Shown one piece after another: positions 51,473 to 64,000 of a stretch of DNA of 64,000 nucleotides; within the stretch, counting starts at the first letter, position 1; every line of letters begins with the position of its first letter. Position numbers and translations under genes: made by a program. Below the pieces are notes generated by a model that ran no database searches, had not been told where the DNA came from, and saw only the letters and a program-made list of their open reading frames with translations. The DNA lies in the NCBI RefSeq assembly GCF_021018895.1, contig NC_079378.1:8595001-8659000 (forward strand), read 5' to 3'. The DNA is from Seriola aureovittata. Lineage: Eukaryota; Chordata; Actinopteri; Carangiformes; Carangidae.

Positions 51473-54400
51473 GCACCAAATAATATTATTTTGCATCACC
51501 TGGAATATACATATTGTGAAGGAAAATTTTGGTGCTTTAACTAACACTACAGAGCAATTACTTTTATGATTTCTTCCAGAATTACTTAAGAATTGCAGCT
51601 GAAAGAGAAGCCTCCAGTGTCATATTATCATGCATCCTGATGTTATGACCTACAACTTGACAATTTTAAATTTGCCACACCTAAGTTACACTCAGGAAAA
51701 CAGTATGTATTTAATATGATACCTGTCTATCCTTTTCTTTTCTTGCTCAACCTTATCTGTAGTTACAGTTACTTTGAAACATTAGAATTATTTGTAGTTT
51801 TGTGGAGTGGTTTGATAGCAAGGTCGCATGTTTTGTTAATGCTACTTAGTAATAAGTATTATCTTGTTGTGCTAGAATGGCGCAGCAGGCAGTGCGGTTC
51901 CGTGGCCCTGCCCCTGCACCTGCGCCTTCCCAGACCCCAGTGTTACGAGGCCCTCCACCACTCCTTCGGCCACCGCCACCTCCTTTTGGGATGATGAGGG
52001 GACCCCCGCCACGACCCCCATTTGCACGTCCACCCTTTGATCCCAACATGCCGCCCATCCCACCACCAGGAGGCATGCCACCACCGATTGGCCCTCCCCA
52101 CTTACAGGTGACTATTTCCCATCCTTACATATACATGTTTTTCTTTGTGGAATTGAAGGGCTGAACAAATTATAACTTCCCCAGTAGTGGTGTTGTGCTC
52201 AGCTGTCTATTAGTGACTTCACATAGTGCATGTTGACTGCAAGCTTATCCTTAAAGCGAAAAGAAAATCATATAAGACAATGGAGACTGACTTGGAGGAG
52301 AGCTTTCCTCCATCAGCGGATCAAACCTTGAACCTGGTAAAATAATAATTAATTATATATCATTCTGTTTTGAGCTTCACTCTGAGTGACAGTTGGATGA
52401 TTTGACTATCACCATGAGGCAGAACCTTGCAGTGCATTTTCTACTGCAGTTGCTATCCCTGAATAACTCTGGGTGTTATAGGCCAATTCTGCTAATTAGT
52501 GAGCAGGACCGCTTTATGGCAACGTCACAATTTTACTGTCATGGAGCGCCTTGTTTAGCTAGTGTTTATTTGCTGTATTAGCCAAAATCACACATTCTCA
52601 TCTGGTTTTTGTTTTCAATAGGTAGTTATAAAATGTATTGTTGTATTGTACATTATAAAATGTACAATATAACAAGACATGTTGATGAGCATGATTTAAA
52701 ATTTAGCACACCATAGCACACTTCCATCTATAGCCCTCTTGACACATTGACCTGGGTCAAAGTTGTGGTGATGGTCTATATGAATGGGTCAGTGTACGTC
52801 ATCAGGCGGCACACCTTCACAACCTTCTCTTGACCAGGGTTTTCGCATCGGTTAGAGGCTGCTGTGTTGGTGAATTTGCATTTCTATCAAGGAATGGGAA
52901 ATTAATTTAAGTGTGTGTGTGAGTGAGAGAGTGAGTGAATCAAGTCCAAAGAAAAGGATAAGTCCTTCAGCAGGGATGATCCCCAGTTTGTTTTTGAATT
53001 CACATCAGTCAGTGGTGCAGCCATTTGGCGACAGTCTGCAAAGAAAATTGACCACAAAGTAAGCTTCAGTCCTTGCATGAATAACAGTGGCAATGCAGCA
53101 GCAAATAACACTGTTTTTATTATATCTTTGCCTTCCACTATCTTCTTCATTGATTCTTATACGCAGTGTGATTCTATTTTGAATGATACAGTTGATGCAC
53201 AGACCTCCTAATTTGAATTCATAGTGTTTAATAACAAAGGCTGCAGGCTAAATAGTCGACTTCTTATCTGACTGGCCACTTTTCTGTATCCAATTAAGTC
53301 ACATTTTGTTGGAGGAAGGAGGACTCTGATGTGGTAATTTACATTCCTAGCCCGACTCCTTAAAGTTTGAAAAGTAAATGCTGGTTCTCTATCTTTTGCA
53401 GAGACCTCCATTCCTTCCCCCTCCCATCGGTAACCTGCCACCTCCTCCAGGGATGCTGTTTCCTCCTGGGATGCCTCCTGTTCCTACATCTGGAGCCCCT
53501 GCTCTCAACCCTGCAGAGGAGATCTGGGTAGAGAACAAGACGCCAGAGGGAAAGGTAAGCTGGAAGTCATGTAAACAGGTAACATGGTTGCTACAGTGGT
53601 TTATGCAGTCTGGAAAAGGTTGGAGAATTAATTAATGATTTCCCAAAAGTATAGCTCTGAAGTCTTGGTTTAGACAACATCAGTATTACACAGGGTTGTC
53701 TGATGCAGAATTTTTGGTCCGACATTTAAATATTGAGCTGAGATTGGACTTACACTGCTGATCTAATGGCGCTAATTGTTTGGTTGCACTTTCTCTTTTG
53801 AGAAACGCTGTCTCATCATACGCACACATACTCACACACAAAACCTGAATAACAAAAATCTCATGGAAAATGATCTAATTGATATCTTTATCTTTGGACT
53901 GTAAATTGTGCTGGTGTTTGAAAATGAGTAAAATTAACTGTGAAATCATTACAGAGATAGATGACAAATATAAATGTGATGCCGACCTTTACATTCCATT
54001 AATATTATTATTGTGTGTCAGCAAGTTACAAGTATTCTGTTATTCTGTTATCCTCTTATTCTTAAGGCTTATTACTACAACGCCAGGACCAGAGAGTCAT
54101 CGTGGAGTAAACCAGATGGTGTGAAGATCATCCAGCAGTCAGAACTCAACCCTCTTCTTGTAGCAGGGGCTGGGGCTGCGGGTACAGGTGCAAGTGTGGG
54201 GGTGACTGCAGCTGCCAGCTCCAGTAGCGCCAATACTACAGCCAGCACAGCGGGAGCAGTAGCCTCACCTACTCAGGCCCTGTCCACAACCTCCTCCCGC
54301 ACACACACCTCCAGTCCTGACTCAACCAACTCCCCATCCCCTTCTGTGACCATTGCAGGTATGTACACAGTCTAACATCAAGCATACACACATACACACA

Positions 54401-57400
54401 TGCAAAAGCAAAAAAAACAACTATTTTTTGTCTTTTTATCTCCAAAAGCCACTGTTGTAGCAGACCTACCCCCTGTTGCCACAGTGACTTCAACTGTTGC
54501 TGTGTCTCCAGTCACTGTGGTAACTGTTTCCACGGTGCCATCACCTGTTACGGCGGTGCAGACTGTGCCACTGCTGCCTGCAGCCCTGCCTCACAGTGTG
54601 GCACAGCCCACCGCAGCCATACCTGCCTTCCCCCCTGTCATGGTGCCACCTTTCAGGGTGCCCTTGCCGGGCATGCACATTCCTCTACCAGGTAAGAAAA
54701 GCAAACTGAGAGCAAGAAACTAACAGGCCACAATATGTAGCTGCAATCACTATGCTTCTAACCAGTTGTTTATAAATAGATTATAAGAGTACATCTAAAT
54801 GATGGTGGATTTACTGCCTGTCTAGCTGGAAGAGTTGACAATCCTTTGAGCACCAGTATTGGTTTTTTTTAACTGAGCTGATTTTACATTCATAGCCTGG
54901 TAATTGATATTGTAGGGTTTCCACTGGAAAGAACAAGGGTTTACACAATACAACATATTAAATCCAGAAAAGTAGTCCTACAGTAAATATGTCAGTGAGT
55001 TATAGTGCAGATTTATTGGTTGTCATCAGTAACGAGATGCTCATGCTTTTATTTTTTATGGATTGGAATTGGCTAGAATAAAGAAGATCAAATGGCCATC
55101 CGTACATTACTATACTGTACTGAGGTTTGTGCTTTGCTGCTCTCCCTTATGACAGTGCAGCATGTTATTTGTATATGCAATTAAAAATTAGTATGCGAGT
55201 TGGCAAAATAGACAGAAATGCTGAAGTTCAAACGCTTTCTTTGTCACTAGCAAAGAGCAGCAGTGTATAGAACATTCAGACATCTTATTTTCAGTTTGCG
55301 TTACCTGTCACCTTTACCACTTAAAGTGATGAACGTTGCCAGTGGCAGGTTATATTAACTGTAACTGATTAACGTTAGTTCTGTGAGTAACTGAATAATA
55401 GAACAAAATAAAACTTGTTTGGTACCTGAACTTAGCCAAAGATCATTTGTGAGGGAAGAAACTCCACTGCACTGTTGTGAGTGTGCTGCATTTCCATAGT
55501 TTCAACAACTTCAACAGAGTGCTACGTCTTCTCTGTAGCTGACGGCATCAGTTAATCTTTCATTCATATCAGATAATTTAAGATCATCAGTTTAATGGCA
55601 TTTGTATTAAATAGCTTGTGAAAAATAAAATGTGCAGAATTTCAGAGGCTACACCTGTTATTTCAGTGTGCCAGATACATATTTATTCAGCATTGCACAC
55701 CTGCTGCCGATATGTTAATAAAAGTATCGGATCCGACTTGGTATCACCAGATACACTATATTAAAGGGCTTAGATCAAGACCAAAAGACTGGGACATCCC
55801 CACTAGAAAAAACAATGTTGCTTGTAAGTTAACCAGTTAAGAGTTCTCAATTACTCTGATGCTCAAAGGTTCTTAAGCTATGTAAATGTTTGTGGCAACT
55901 GGCATTTAGTTTATAGTCCCTGTGCAAACTCTGATTCAGCATTATGGGTGCAATAACTGAGGGTAGCTAGTGGACTCCAGTTCTAGTCGTCATTGGGACA
56001 CCACAGGAGTGCAGGATTATTTTGACGCTAACGCATAGATTATACATGTAAATGTCACAAATGTCTCTAGATGACTTTCAACAAGATTATCTCCTGGTAA
56101 TGGATAAGTCTGTTTAGTTCAGTCAACACAGATTTCACGGGTAACATTTTGTTCAATGGTCACACAAGTGTTCAGTGCAGTGTCTTGAATTTAAATGTAG
56201 GCTAATGTAAATGCTCCTGTTAGTCCATCGTCTTTTCTGTTGCTTTTCTCTCCTCCTCTGTTATGTCTTCTTTGATTCCCTCTTGTTTTTCTCTGTCCTT
56301 CATTTTGACATTTTAAGGAAAAAGTTAATTTTGGTAATTTCCTCCGTTTATTATGTTCTTTGTGGACGAATCGTCTGGCACAATCAGAATTACGATCAGA
56401 GTGGGTAGGTCGATTAGGGATGTTGTTTATTTAGCAGATAGGTATCAGACTGAGAGCTTCCTGACTGACTTTGAGATTTGTGGTGTTCCAACATTGTGCA
56501 TTCGCTCTTTAAGATCTTTTTTTATTTTTTTTTTTACATTTTCCTTTCTTTACTTTATATCAGAATGTAGACATAATGGCCTCCGAATAAATCTTAGTAC
56601 AGATTGTAAACCCAATGTACACTGTACATTCAAAATACATTACAAGCACATAAACTTCAGCAGAGACTCAGTAACTGTTGGAACATATAAGTGATGCACA
56701 ATCCAAAATTTGGGTGTGTGTTTGTCTGAGTGGGGCCACACACACAAACTCTTACACACCATGGTAGCTGATGTCTAGTGTCCTGCTGTGTTCAACCACA
56801 TGCTTGCTTGTCCATTGTTCTTTCAGGTGTAGCAATGATGCAGATAGTAGGTGCACCCTGTGTAAAGGCAGGCCCCAGCGCCAACGGTAAACACCCAGCC
56901 GCTCGCCTCTCAGACCTACAGTAGATGGCATGGTAGTGAATGATGTTTACATGAGTCATATGGTGTATATATGGGAACCCTCAAACAGTGGCACGGTGGT
57001 GAATGCTGTGAACATGATCCATTCGGTGTACAGTGGTGAAATTTCTTCCATTTCAAAAAAACAGAAGCAGAATATGCAGCTTGATTGTGATTATACTTAC
57101 AGACTCAACACAATCAGTTTACTCTGGATTAAATATGCCATAAAACATTTCATCACCAGCATATTTTTACGATGTTGTTCTGGACAATGTAGTAAAGCCT
57201 AATTTCCAGCATTTCCTTGTTTTTAAAACAACCTGGAAATAAAAATATTCAGCCCTCACTAACTTATGAAAGCACGTTGTTAGAGCGTTGTCCTGAGGAA
57301 CTGGTAGGCAATTGTTTTGCTCTATTTACTGTGACTTGAAAATCAGCAGCCAAATTGTTCGGCCAAGTCACTGATTGTAAGGATCAGTCATTTTCTTAGG

Positions 57401-60400
57401 TTTGTGGTTGACTGCAAACAAGCTGAGACAGAGGCCATGTTTGTAAGGACAGTCCCATTAACGCCAGCTGCTGCTGTCTAGTAGTGTTTCAGTAGTGTAA
57501 CAGTTAGGACTACATTTTGTGGTTGTCCTCTTTTGTGGCATGGTTGTGTATGAATGTGTGTGTGTGGTCACTGCTTTGTTTGTTTGTGTATGTGGTCCGT
57601 GTTTGTTGTCTGCAAGTTATGTTTAGATTGCAGAAGATTCTTCCACAAAATGATAATATTTTTTTATTCACTCACTCATCTATTAATTTACTTCTGATGA
57701 CCAGACAAATACTTGCAGGGAAAGGCCATTTTAAGTTGCAGTGAATCAGTCTCATTCTGACTGTGGAGCTCACTCTCTTACCTCTGGTTCTCCTCATACA
57801 TGTTGTTGATTACAAATGGTCAACCTGGAATATGACATTTCGCAAAATTACGTATGAACTAATTCTTTAGTCCACTGCAACTGCTATTAGTGGCCCACAC
57901 AGAAAGGTGACTGTACGCCAATCATGGTTTGTCTCGTTCCTCTCTGACTAATGACAGGTATGCTTCCTGGTATGGGCCCGCCTTTAGTTTCCATGATGCA
58001 TCCCCAGCTGGCTCTCTCAGCAGCTCCTGCCTCCATGGCCGGATCATTGCAGCTCCCTGAGTGGTCAGAGTACAAAACAGCTGATGGGAAAACATACTAC
58101 TACAACAACCGAACACTGGAGTCCACCTGGGAGAAACCACAGGCTCTGGTGGAGAAAGGTAGGTACTGCTGACGAGTGCACACACACGCACAGGCTTTGT
58201 CAGGCCTGGTGTGGTGAAATGGTCATCTGTGATCCACTACGCTTAAAGTTTTTTATTTGTTTTTTTTAAATCAAAACTCTTGTTATACTAATGAGTGCAA
58301 GGCTTGGTTCCAGTATCACTTATCTCAAAAGCTGTATCCACTCACTGCTCCTCAACAACACTGTCATCTTTCAGACACACACAAGAACCCTGGATCCATA
58401 CTCACAAAATGTCATAATGGCCAATTCATACCACCTTCCACATCTGCATATCCTTGAGGGTCCACACAAGGCCGTATGTGGACTTATATGTGCAGCCCAA
58501 AATTTATGTCCACATGGACTGTACGCATTGCAAGTACCCAAACTGCATGCTCCAGATAACGCCACAGACCCTCAATTGCAGTATGAATGGAACTGCAAGC
58601 ACGTCCTTAGACCGGAGAGAAGGTTGCAGCTGTCCACGGACTTAGAAAGAATGTCTGTGCCTTAAGTCTAAAAGTGGCTGTAAGTCTCTGAGAAGTAAGA
58701 GGCAGTCGACTCACTAAGACCTGCTCACAGGCATTAATGGGCTGCAAGTAATGTGCTTCATTGCATTAGTGTTCTGTAATTCTGTATTAGTAGACGCATC
58801 ATCCCTACTATCTTTCCATCACACTTTTGACCTATGGTTGGTGTTATCATGAAGTCAGTATTAAATTGCATTCTGTTTTTCTCCTCCATCTTCAGAAAAA
58901 GAAGCAGAAAAGGCCAAGGAGCGTCTGGCCCAGGAAGAAGCTGAGGCAATGGAGATGGAGGATGAGGAGAACAAAACAGAAAACACTAATAATGAGAAGG
59001 AGGTGTGTGAAGAGTAGAATATCTGACTTACCAACAAAAAACAGATGTGTTGTCTGTCTTGTCTGTTTTATTTTTATGACCATAATTGAGTACAGTATTA
59101 TCAAAGCATGTTGTAAAATATTTATATTTATAATAGACCAGAATGTAACAAATAAATACATCAAATATATAAAACTAGGGGTTTTCAAACCTTGAGAGTT
59201 GCAGGAGGGAGAGATGTGAGGCAAAGATGCACTGTGATGTGTGTGTTCTCAAAACAACAGAAAGTTAGTTGTTGTGGTTTGTCAGCACACACAGCTTATG
59301 GAGATACTTGAGGTACTTTTAAGTGGCTGATTGTTGTAATTTGTGCCAAAAAATTGTACTTGGGGTCAGATCTAAACACACAGAGACGATACACACATTT
59401 TTAGATTCAGCACTTTATCAGTTATCTTCAGTTATCTTAAATGTCCATAAATATTCTTAGAATTCAAAGAAAAAGACACTTCCTCTAAACTTGCCTGAGA
59501 ATTATCACATTTTTAAGTTTTCCCCAGTATCAAAGTAATTTAGTCATAGTTGTCTGTACACCCATGGGTACACGACACGGCAAACTGGAATTGCTAACAG
59601 TTAATTTGACATACTTTTAATGTTTTCTACAGCATGACTTACTGAATCTATATCAGCAGTGTGTTTATATCCCCAAAGTGTTATGGGAAATGTATTTCCA
59701 TTAATATCTTTTCATCTTTATTAGACTATATATTTTCTTTTTTTTGGGGGGGGGCATTTTGACACTACATAGTATATATTACTAAGAAAAGAATATAGAT
59801 GATAAGATACACTGTAGTGTAACAGTTGAATGTAATGGTAATGTTGAGAACCAATTTGTCTTTCTCTCTGTCAAGGAGCCTAAAGAAGAAGAGATGACAG
59901 AGGAGGAAAAAGCCGCTCAGAAAGCCAGGCCTATAGCCACCAACCCTATCCCTGGCACACCATGGTACGCACACCACAACCCAGAACACATTATGTCTCG
60001 CCACTATAATGCAATACATTTAATGCATCCTTTTTTTTCTCTTTTCCGCCTCAGGTGTGTGGTATGGACGGGTGATGATCGTGTGTTCTTCTACAACCCG
60101 ACAACGCGGCTGTCCATGTGGGACCGACCCGAGGAGCTGGTTGGTCGAGCCGATGTTGACAAGCACATCCAGGAGCCGCCGCACAAGAGAGGCCTGGAAG
60201 ACGGCAAGAAGACAGGTGTGGACAAATGGAGTCAGTAACTATGATATTGAACACAGTTGTTGTTTTTTGTGGTTGTTGGGTGGCATTGATCATTTGAAGC
60301 AGTTACCTGTTCTGTGGCACTAAACCAATGGCCAGAGAAACCCAGGTGCACTACTGGTTTTTAAACAGAGCAAGGCATTTTTCTGGTTTTGTAGTCAAGA

Positions 60401-63400
60401 GCACAGACTGTGGATGTAAACAAAATCATTAGTGCTGCTGTCACTTCTAAACACTGTGTGCTACAGTATCTGAAGTATTCATTTTATGTCTGTGTTCGTA
60501 CACAGGAATCAATAAGGAGGAATCAGAGTTAGCCATTGCTACTGAAGAGAATCCGGATGAGGAGCCAACCAAAGCCAAAAAGAGGAAGTAAGTATCCCAT
60601 CAGTTAACACTATAGTACTATAAAACTTTAAGGAGTTAATTTGTTTCTCCAAGAAAATACTGCCAATCTTCGTTAAGCCTCTTCTTGTCTCGTCCTTCCT
60701 TTTTTTTCTATCTCATCTCTCTATTCTCGCTGATAATTCTCTTACTGTCGTGACCATTTGTGTCTTCACCCTCACAGGAAGGAGGATGTGAAGGAGGCAG
60801 ACTCTGAGAAGGAAGCAGCGATGGAGGCAGAACTCAGAGCCGCCAGAGAACGAGCTATAGTGCCGCTGGAGGCCAGGATGACACAGTTCAGAGAAATGCT
60901 CCTGGAGAGAGGGGTAACAAAAATTTTATGCTGGCAAATTATGAAATTTTACATCGGTGTTCCGTTAGTTTGTTAATGGACGTAAACAGTTTATATTAAA
61001 CTTGTGTGGTATATGGTTATAGCCTACTGTCGCTGTCTGTCTAATGCCAGCGTTGTGTCTTTTACATGTAGGTGTCTGCATTCTCAACTTGGGACAAAGA
61101 GCTTCATAAGATTGTGTTTGACCCACGTTACCTTCTCCTCAACCCAAAAGAAAGAAAACAGGTTCAGTTTCTCATCCTGTCTTACATGTTTCTCTCTCCT
61201 CCCTCACTATTACTCGTTCTCCCTTTCTCATAGTATTGTCATAACCATGAAAAGGTCTTAAGTTTGTGATTATGTCCACTTCAGGTGTTTGATCAGTATG
61301 TGAAGACGCGAGCGGAGGAGGAGAGGAAGGAGAAGAAGAACAAGCTGATGCAGGCCAAAGACGAATTCAGGAGGATGATGGAGGATGCCAAGCTCACACC
61401 CAGGTAAAGGGACAGGGACAGACCAATATCATTGGCGTGAAACTGCTGATACTCAATTTTGTGTGCTGATATTTAGTCAGACATGAATAAGTACAAAGAG
61501 AAGAAATTCTCATTACAACATTATTCTTCCGCCAGATTAGGTTTTCCTTGTTTGTTTTCTTTATAAGCACAAGTGAAAGAATACAACATTTTATTGAAGA
61601 GTTAGTTTATGATCCTCTTCACAGTATAATGTCATATAATATATAATATCATAATACATTATTAGTATTTAACATAATAATTGATTTTATATTTCTTTCC
61701 CATTGTGCCGAAGACATAATTTCCTGAGATGTTTGTAACTGTTTTGCAGAACAACGTTTAGTGAATTTGCGGTGAAGCACGGCCGAGACCCGCGATTTAA
61801 GACCATAGAGAAGATGAAGGACAGAGAGGCAATCTTCGTGGAATACATCACTGCGATGAGGAAGCGAGAGAAAGAGGACTCCAAGTCCAGAGGAGAGAAG
61901 GTATCACTCAGACACAAATATCAATGTACAGCATCTCTCTTCAGAGCAGGAATGTGGTGATTTTTTATTTTAACTTTAAAGAGGTTGACGGAGCAGATGA
62001 AAGATGTTATGATGGAGAGAAGTGAAAGGTCAAGGATTCCTGCTCTCCTGCAGACCATGGTTTTTGGACAGATACCTAATTCATTTCTATGTTTGGTCCC
62101 AGGTGAAGCAAGACTTCTTTGATCTACTAACCGAGCAGCATATAGAAGGAGGCCAGCGGTGGAGCAAAGTTAAAGAGAGGATGGAGACTGACCCACGATA
62201 CAAGTCTGTGGACAGCTCTGCACTCAGAGAAGAACTTTTTAAACAGTACATGGAAAAACAAGCCAAGGTAGGAGCATCCCTCTGTGTATGTCTGACAGAT
62301 GGAAAGAATCACTTGAATCAGATGGGAGAGACGGTGAAATAGAGCCAACAACATGGTTTTAATTTTTATGTGCTTGTGATATCTGAACTGCATGAGAGCA
62401 GCTGTAGAGTTACTGTTCAGTTGATCACATCATCTTGTTGTGCTCTCTTCCTTGGCTTTGGTTTATTGGGATCACCACCACCAGCTGTTCATCTCTGCAT
62501 AACTGCAGTGGATGGAAAAGGCCTTTTTTTGCCAATTTTCTGGAGAATTGGATGGAAACTCGGCTATTGTTGACCTCAGGTGACTGATGAACTGACAGAC
62601 CATGTGTGTCATCTCCCACAGAGCGTGGACATTGAGAAGGAGCGAGAGTTGGAGCGACAGGCTCGTATCGAGGCCAGTCTCAGAGAGAGGGAGCGCGAGG
62701 TGCAGAAGGCCCGATCAGAACAGACCAAAGAGATCGACCGTGAAAGGGAGCAGCATAAGAGGGAGGAAGCCATCCAGCATTTCAAAGCTCTCATGTCTGA
62801 CATGGTGAGACGCTCTGCAGATTTTTATTTTCCATTGAAATGTTATGTGATAACACAAATGGTATGATATGGTATTTGAATTTTCATTAAATCCTAATCT
62901 ATTTGTTTCATCACCAGTTTGTAAGACAAATGGGGAAGTAGCAATTGATTTTAATCATTAGGACAAAGCATAGTTTAATCTCCATTCAGAGTCCATGCAC
63001 AAACACGTCAGATTTTACAGATATGATTTGACTGCAGTCATTGGAGCATTTTCTAAACATTTCAATATGTTGACAGAAGCACAATTTTACCTACTTAACT
63101 AAAACCATTATAGTTTGACTTTTTTTGCCAGAAACTTTGATCCCATGGAGCATTAAATGGTATTTACATTTCCTCTGCATTTAAATAGTTTTTCGTTCAT
63201 TCATTTCTCAGGTGCGTTCTTCAGATGCAACGTGGTCAGACACACGTCGTAACCTGCGGAAGGACCATCGCTGGGAGTCGGCGTCGCTGCTGGAGAGAGA
63301 GGAGAAGGAGAAGCTGTTTAACGAACACGTCGAAGCTCTGGCCAAGAAGAAGAAGGAACATTTCAGGCAGCTACTGGATGAGACCAGCATGGTGAGAAGT

Positions 63401-63688
63401 AAAAACATGAAGTGAGAAAGGTGCTAAAAGCAGTGTCAACAGCTGGGAAAGCATAAGTGCAAACTTATGTGTGCACACATGTGCAGCTATAACCAGAGAG
63501 GCTGGAAGGAAAATTATGCTCTGCAGTTTTTTAAATGTCGTCTGTTTATGTTTATTCAATTTGATAACTGATTATTTATTAACAGATTTTTGTTTGTGTC
63601 GTAGATCACTCTGACAACCACGTGGAAGGAGGTGAAGAAGGTGATCAAGGAGGATCCTCGCTGTATTAAGTTCTCCTCCAGTGACAGA
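50274..63688 (+). CDS. tcerg1: Transcription elongation regulator 1 (CA150), C-terminus outside window
   Basis: A nuclear WW/FF protein linking RNA polymerase II elongation and splicing. Nineteen coding exons seen: 50274-50320, 51876-52107, 53402-53554, 54067-54358, 54449-54691, 56827-56886, 57958-58158, 58896-59002, 59876-59964, 60055-60215, 60506-60587, 60778-60913, 61072-61161, 61285-61403, 61750-61900, 62103-62267, 62622-62804, 63212-63391, 63605-63688; 925 residues so far (human 1098 in all). Order: Pro-rich [13 protein letters not shown] region; WW1 ([20 protein letters not shown]); Ala/Ser/Thr-rich linker; WW2 ([20 protein letters not shown]); acidic stretch; WW3 ([20 protein letters not shown]); AKKRK nuclear signal; then FF domains 1-4 and the start of FF5 ([18 protein letters not shown]). 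The human Gln-Ala repeat is absent, as is a human segment after WW3 (LRHPTPTML). Confidence 0.96.
50961..51294. mobile_element. 334-bp Tc1-like deletion derivative (tcerg1 intron 1)
   Basis: Ends TAGTACTGTGCAAACGTTTT and, reversed, CAGTACTGTGCAAAAGTTTT form inverted repeats of about 25 bp with two mismatches, flanked by TA on both sides. Inside, a short frame ([20 protein letters not shown]) and an AACAAGGAGTCCTGCAACAG block are scraps of a longer parent element. It is nonautonomous. Confidence 0.85.
51441..51470 (+). repeat. (ATT)10 microsatellite
   Basis: A pure trinucleotide run in tcerg1 intron 1. Confidence 0.95.
54692..56826 (+). other. tcerg1 intron 5
   Basis: 2.1 kb of AT-rich noncoding sequence. 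No repeat or gene is recognised with confidence. Confidence 0.55.
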
Positions 63689-64000
63689 GTAAGGTCTTTA
63701 ATGGAGAACCTTCCCCCTGTGTTATTTAGTTTTACAATTTTACATGATAAAAGATTAGTCCCTTTCTAGCAATAATTTATAGGTGTTTTGTAACATAAGT
63801 TATCGGTAAAAAAATACTGCTAGGTTAGTCGAAATGACAGCAGCCCTCAATCTTTCCTTGTTATAGTTAAATCGGTTTCCAGCTCAGTCCAGTCACTGCT
63901 CTCTTTCAATACCTCAACTGAAGCATAAATAACCATGATCTAAACGACATCTGTACACTGTTCCACATTTGTGGGAGAAGCTGATAGGCAGGTTCAACAA

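Noticed and set aside
58291..58665. Open frames in tcerg1 intron 7
   Set aside because: They lie between well-defined coding exons. No family likeness; possibly an unnamed repeat with GTCCACA/TGTGGAC-type inverted words, but I could not establish ends.

Overview
The window is vertebrate nuclear DNA, almost certainly from a ray-finned (teleost, probably percomorph) fish. Genes are split by short GT-AG introns. The proteins are close to human families. The spacers carry Tc1-like transposon remains, (GT)n microsatellites and dispersed repeats of the kind common in teleosts. I rebuilt exons by hand, joining reading frames across splice sites and comparing with what I know of the human proteins; no database search or transcript evidence was available.

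Layout, left to right. 211-5560, minus strand: argininosuccinate lyase (asl), 14 coding exons, C-terminal end beyond the left edge. About 6600-15050: a FAM111-like serine protease locus, with one complete three-exon gene (7393-9935), a fragment holding only a 3' end (about 11133-12110) and a broken 5' half (about 12830-14727). A roughly 320-385 bp unit follows each of the three. 15212-18486: crcp, RNA polymerase III subunit RPC9. 18487-22200: spacer rich in repeats. 22631-31436: tpst1, a Golgi tyrosylprotein sulfotransferase with Tc1-like remnants in its introns. 33303-43370: clint1 (epsinR), 12 coding exons. 45820-48899: sox30, a germ-cell HMG-box factor. 50274 to the right edge: tcerg1 (CA150), 19 coding exons seen, C-terminus beyond the window.

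From crcp rightwards, all the main genes lie on the plus strand. The genes are functionally unrelated (urea/arginine metabolism, Pol III, sulfation, clathrin traffic, germ-line transcription, transcription/splicing coupling), so this is a syntenic neighbourhood and not a pathway. ASL-CRCP-TPST1 corresponds to human 7q11.21 and CLINT1-SOX30(-TCERG1) to human 5q33/5q32, so the window spans a junction of two ancestral blocks, with the FAM111 cluster placed between asl and crcp.

The most interesting points are: the decay pattern of the FAM111 array, including a 24-bp segment present in inverted orientation; three splice acceptors built directly on (GT)n microsatellites; RFX-type X-box matches just upstream of sox30 and clint1; an upstream ORF at crcp whose stop overlaps the main start; and two complete short TIR elements with recognisable ends. 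I did not find an obviously new biological system.
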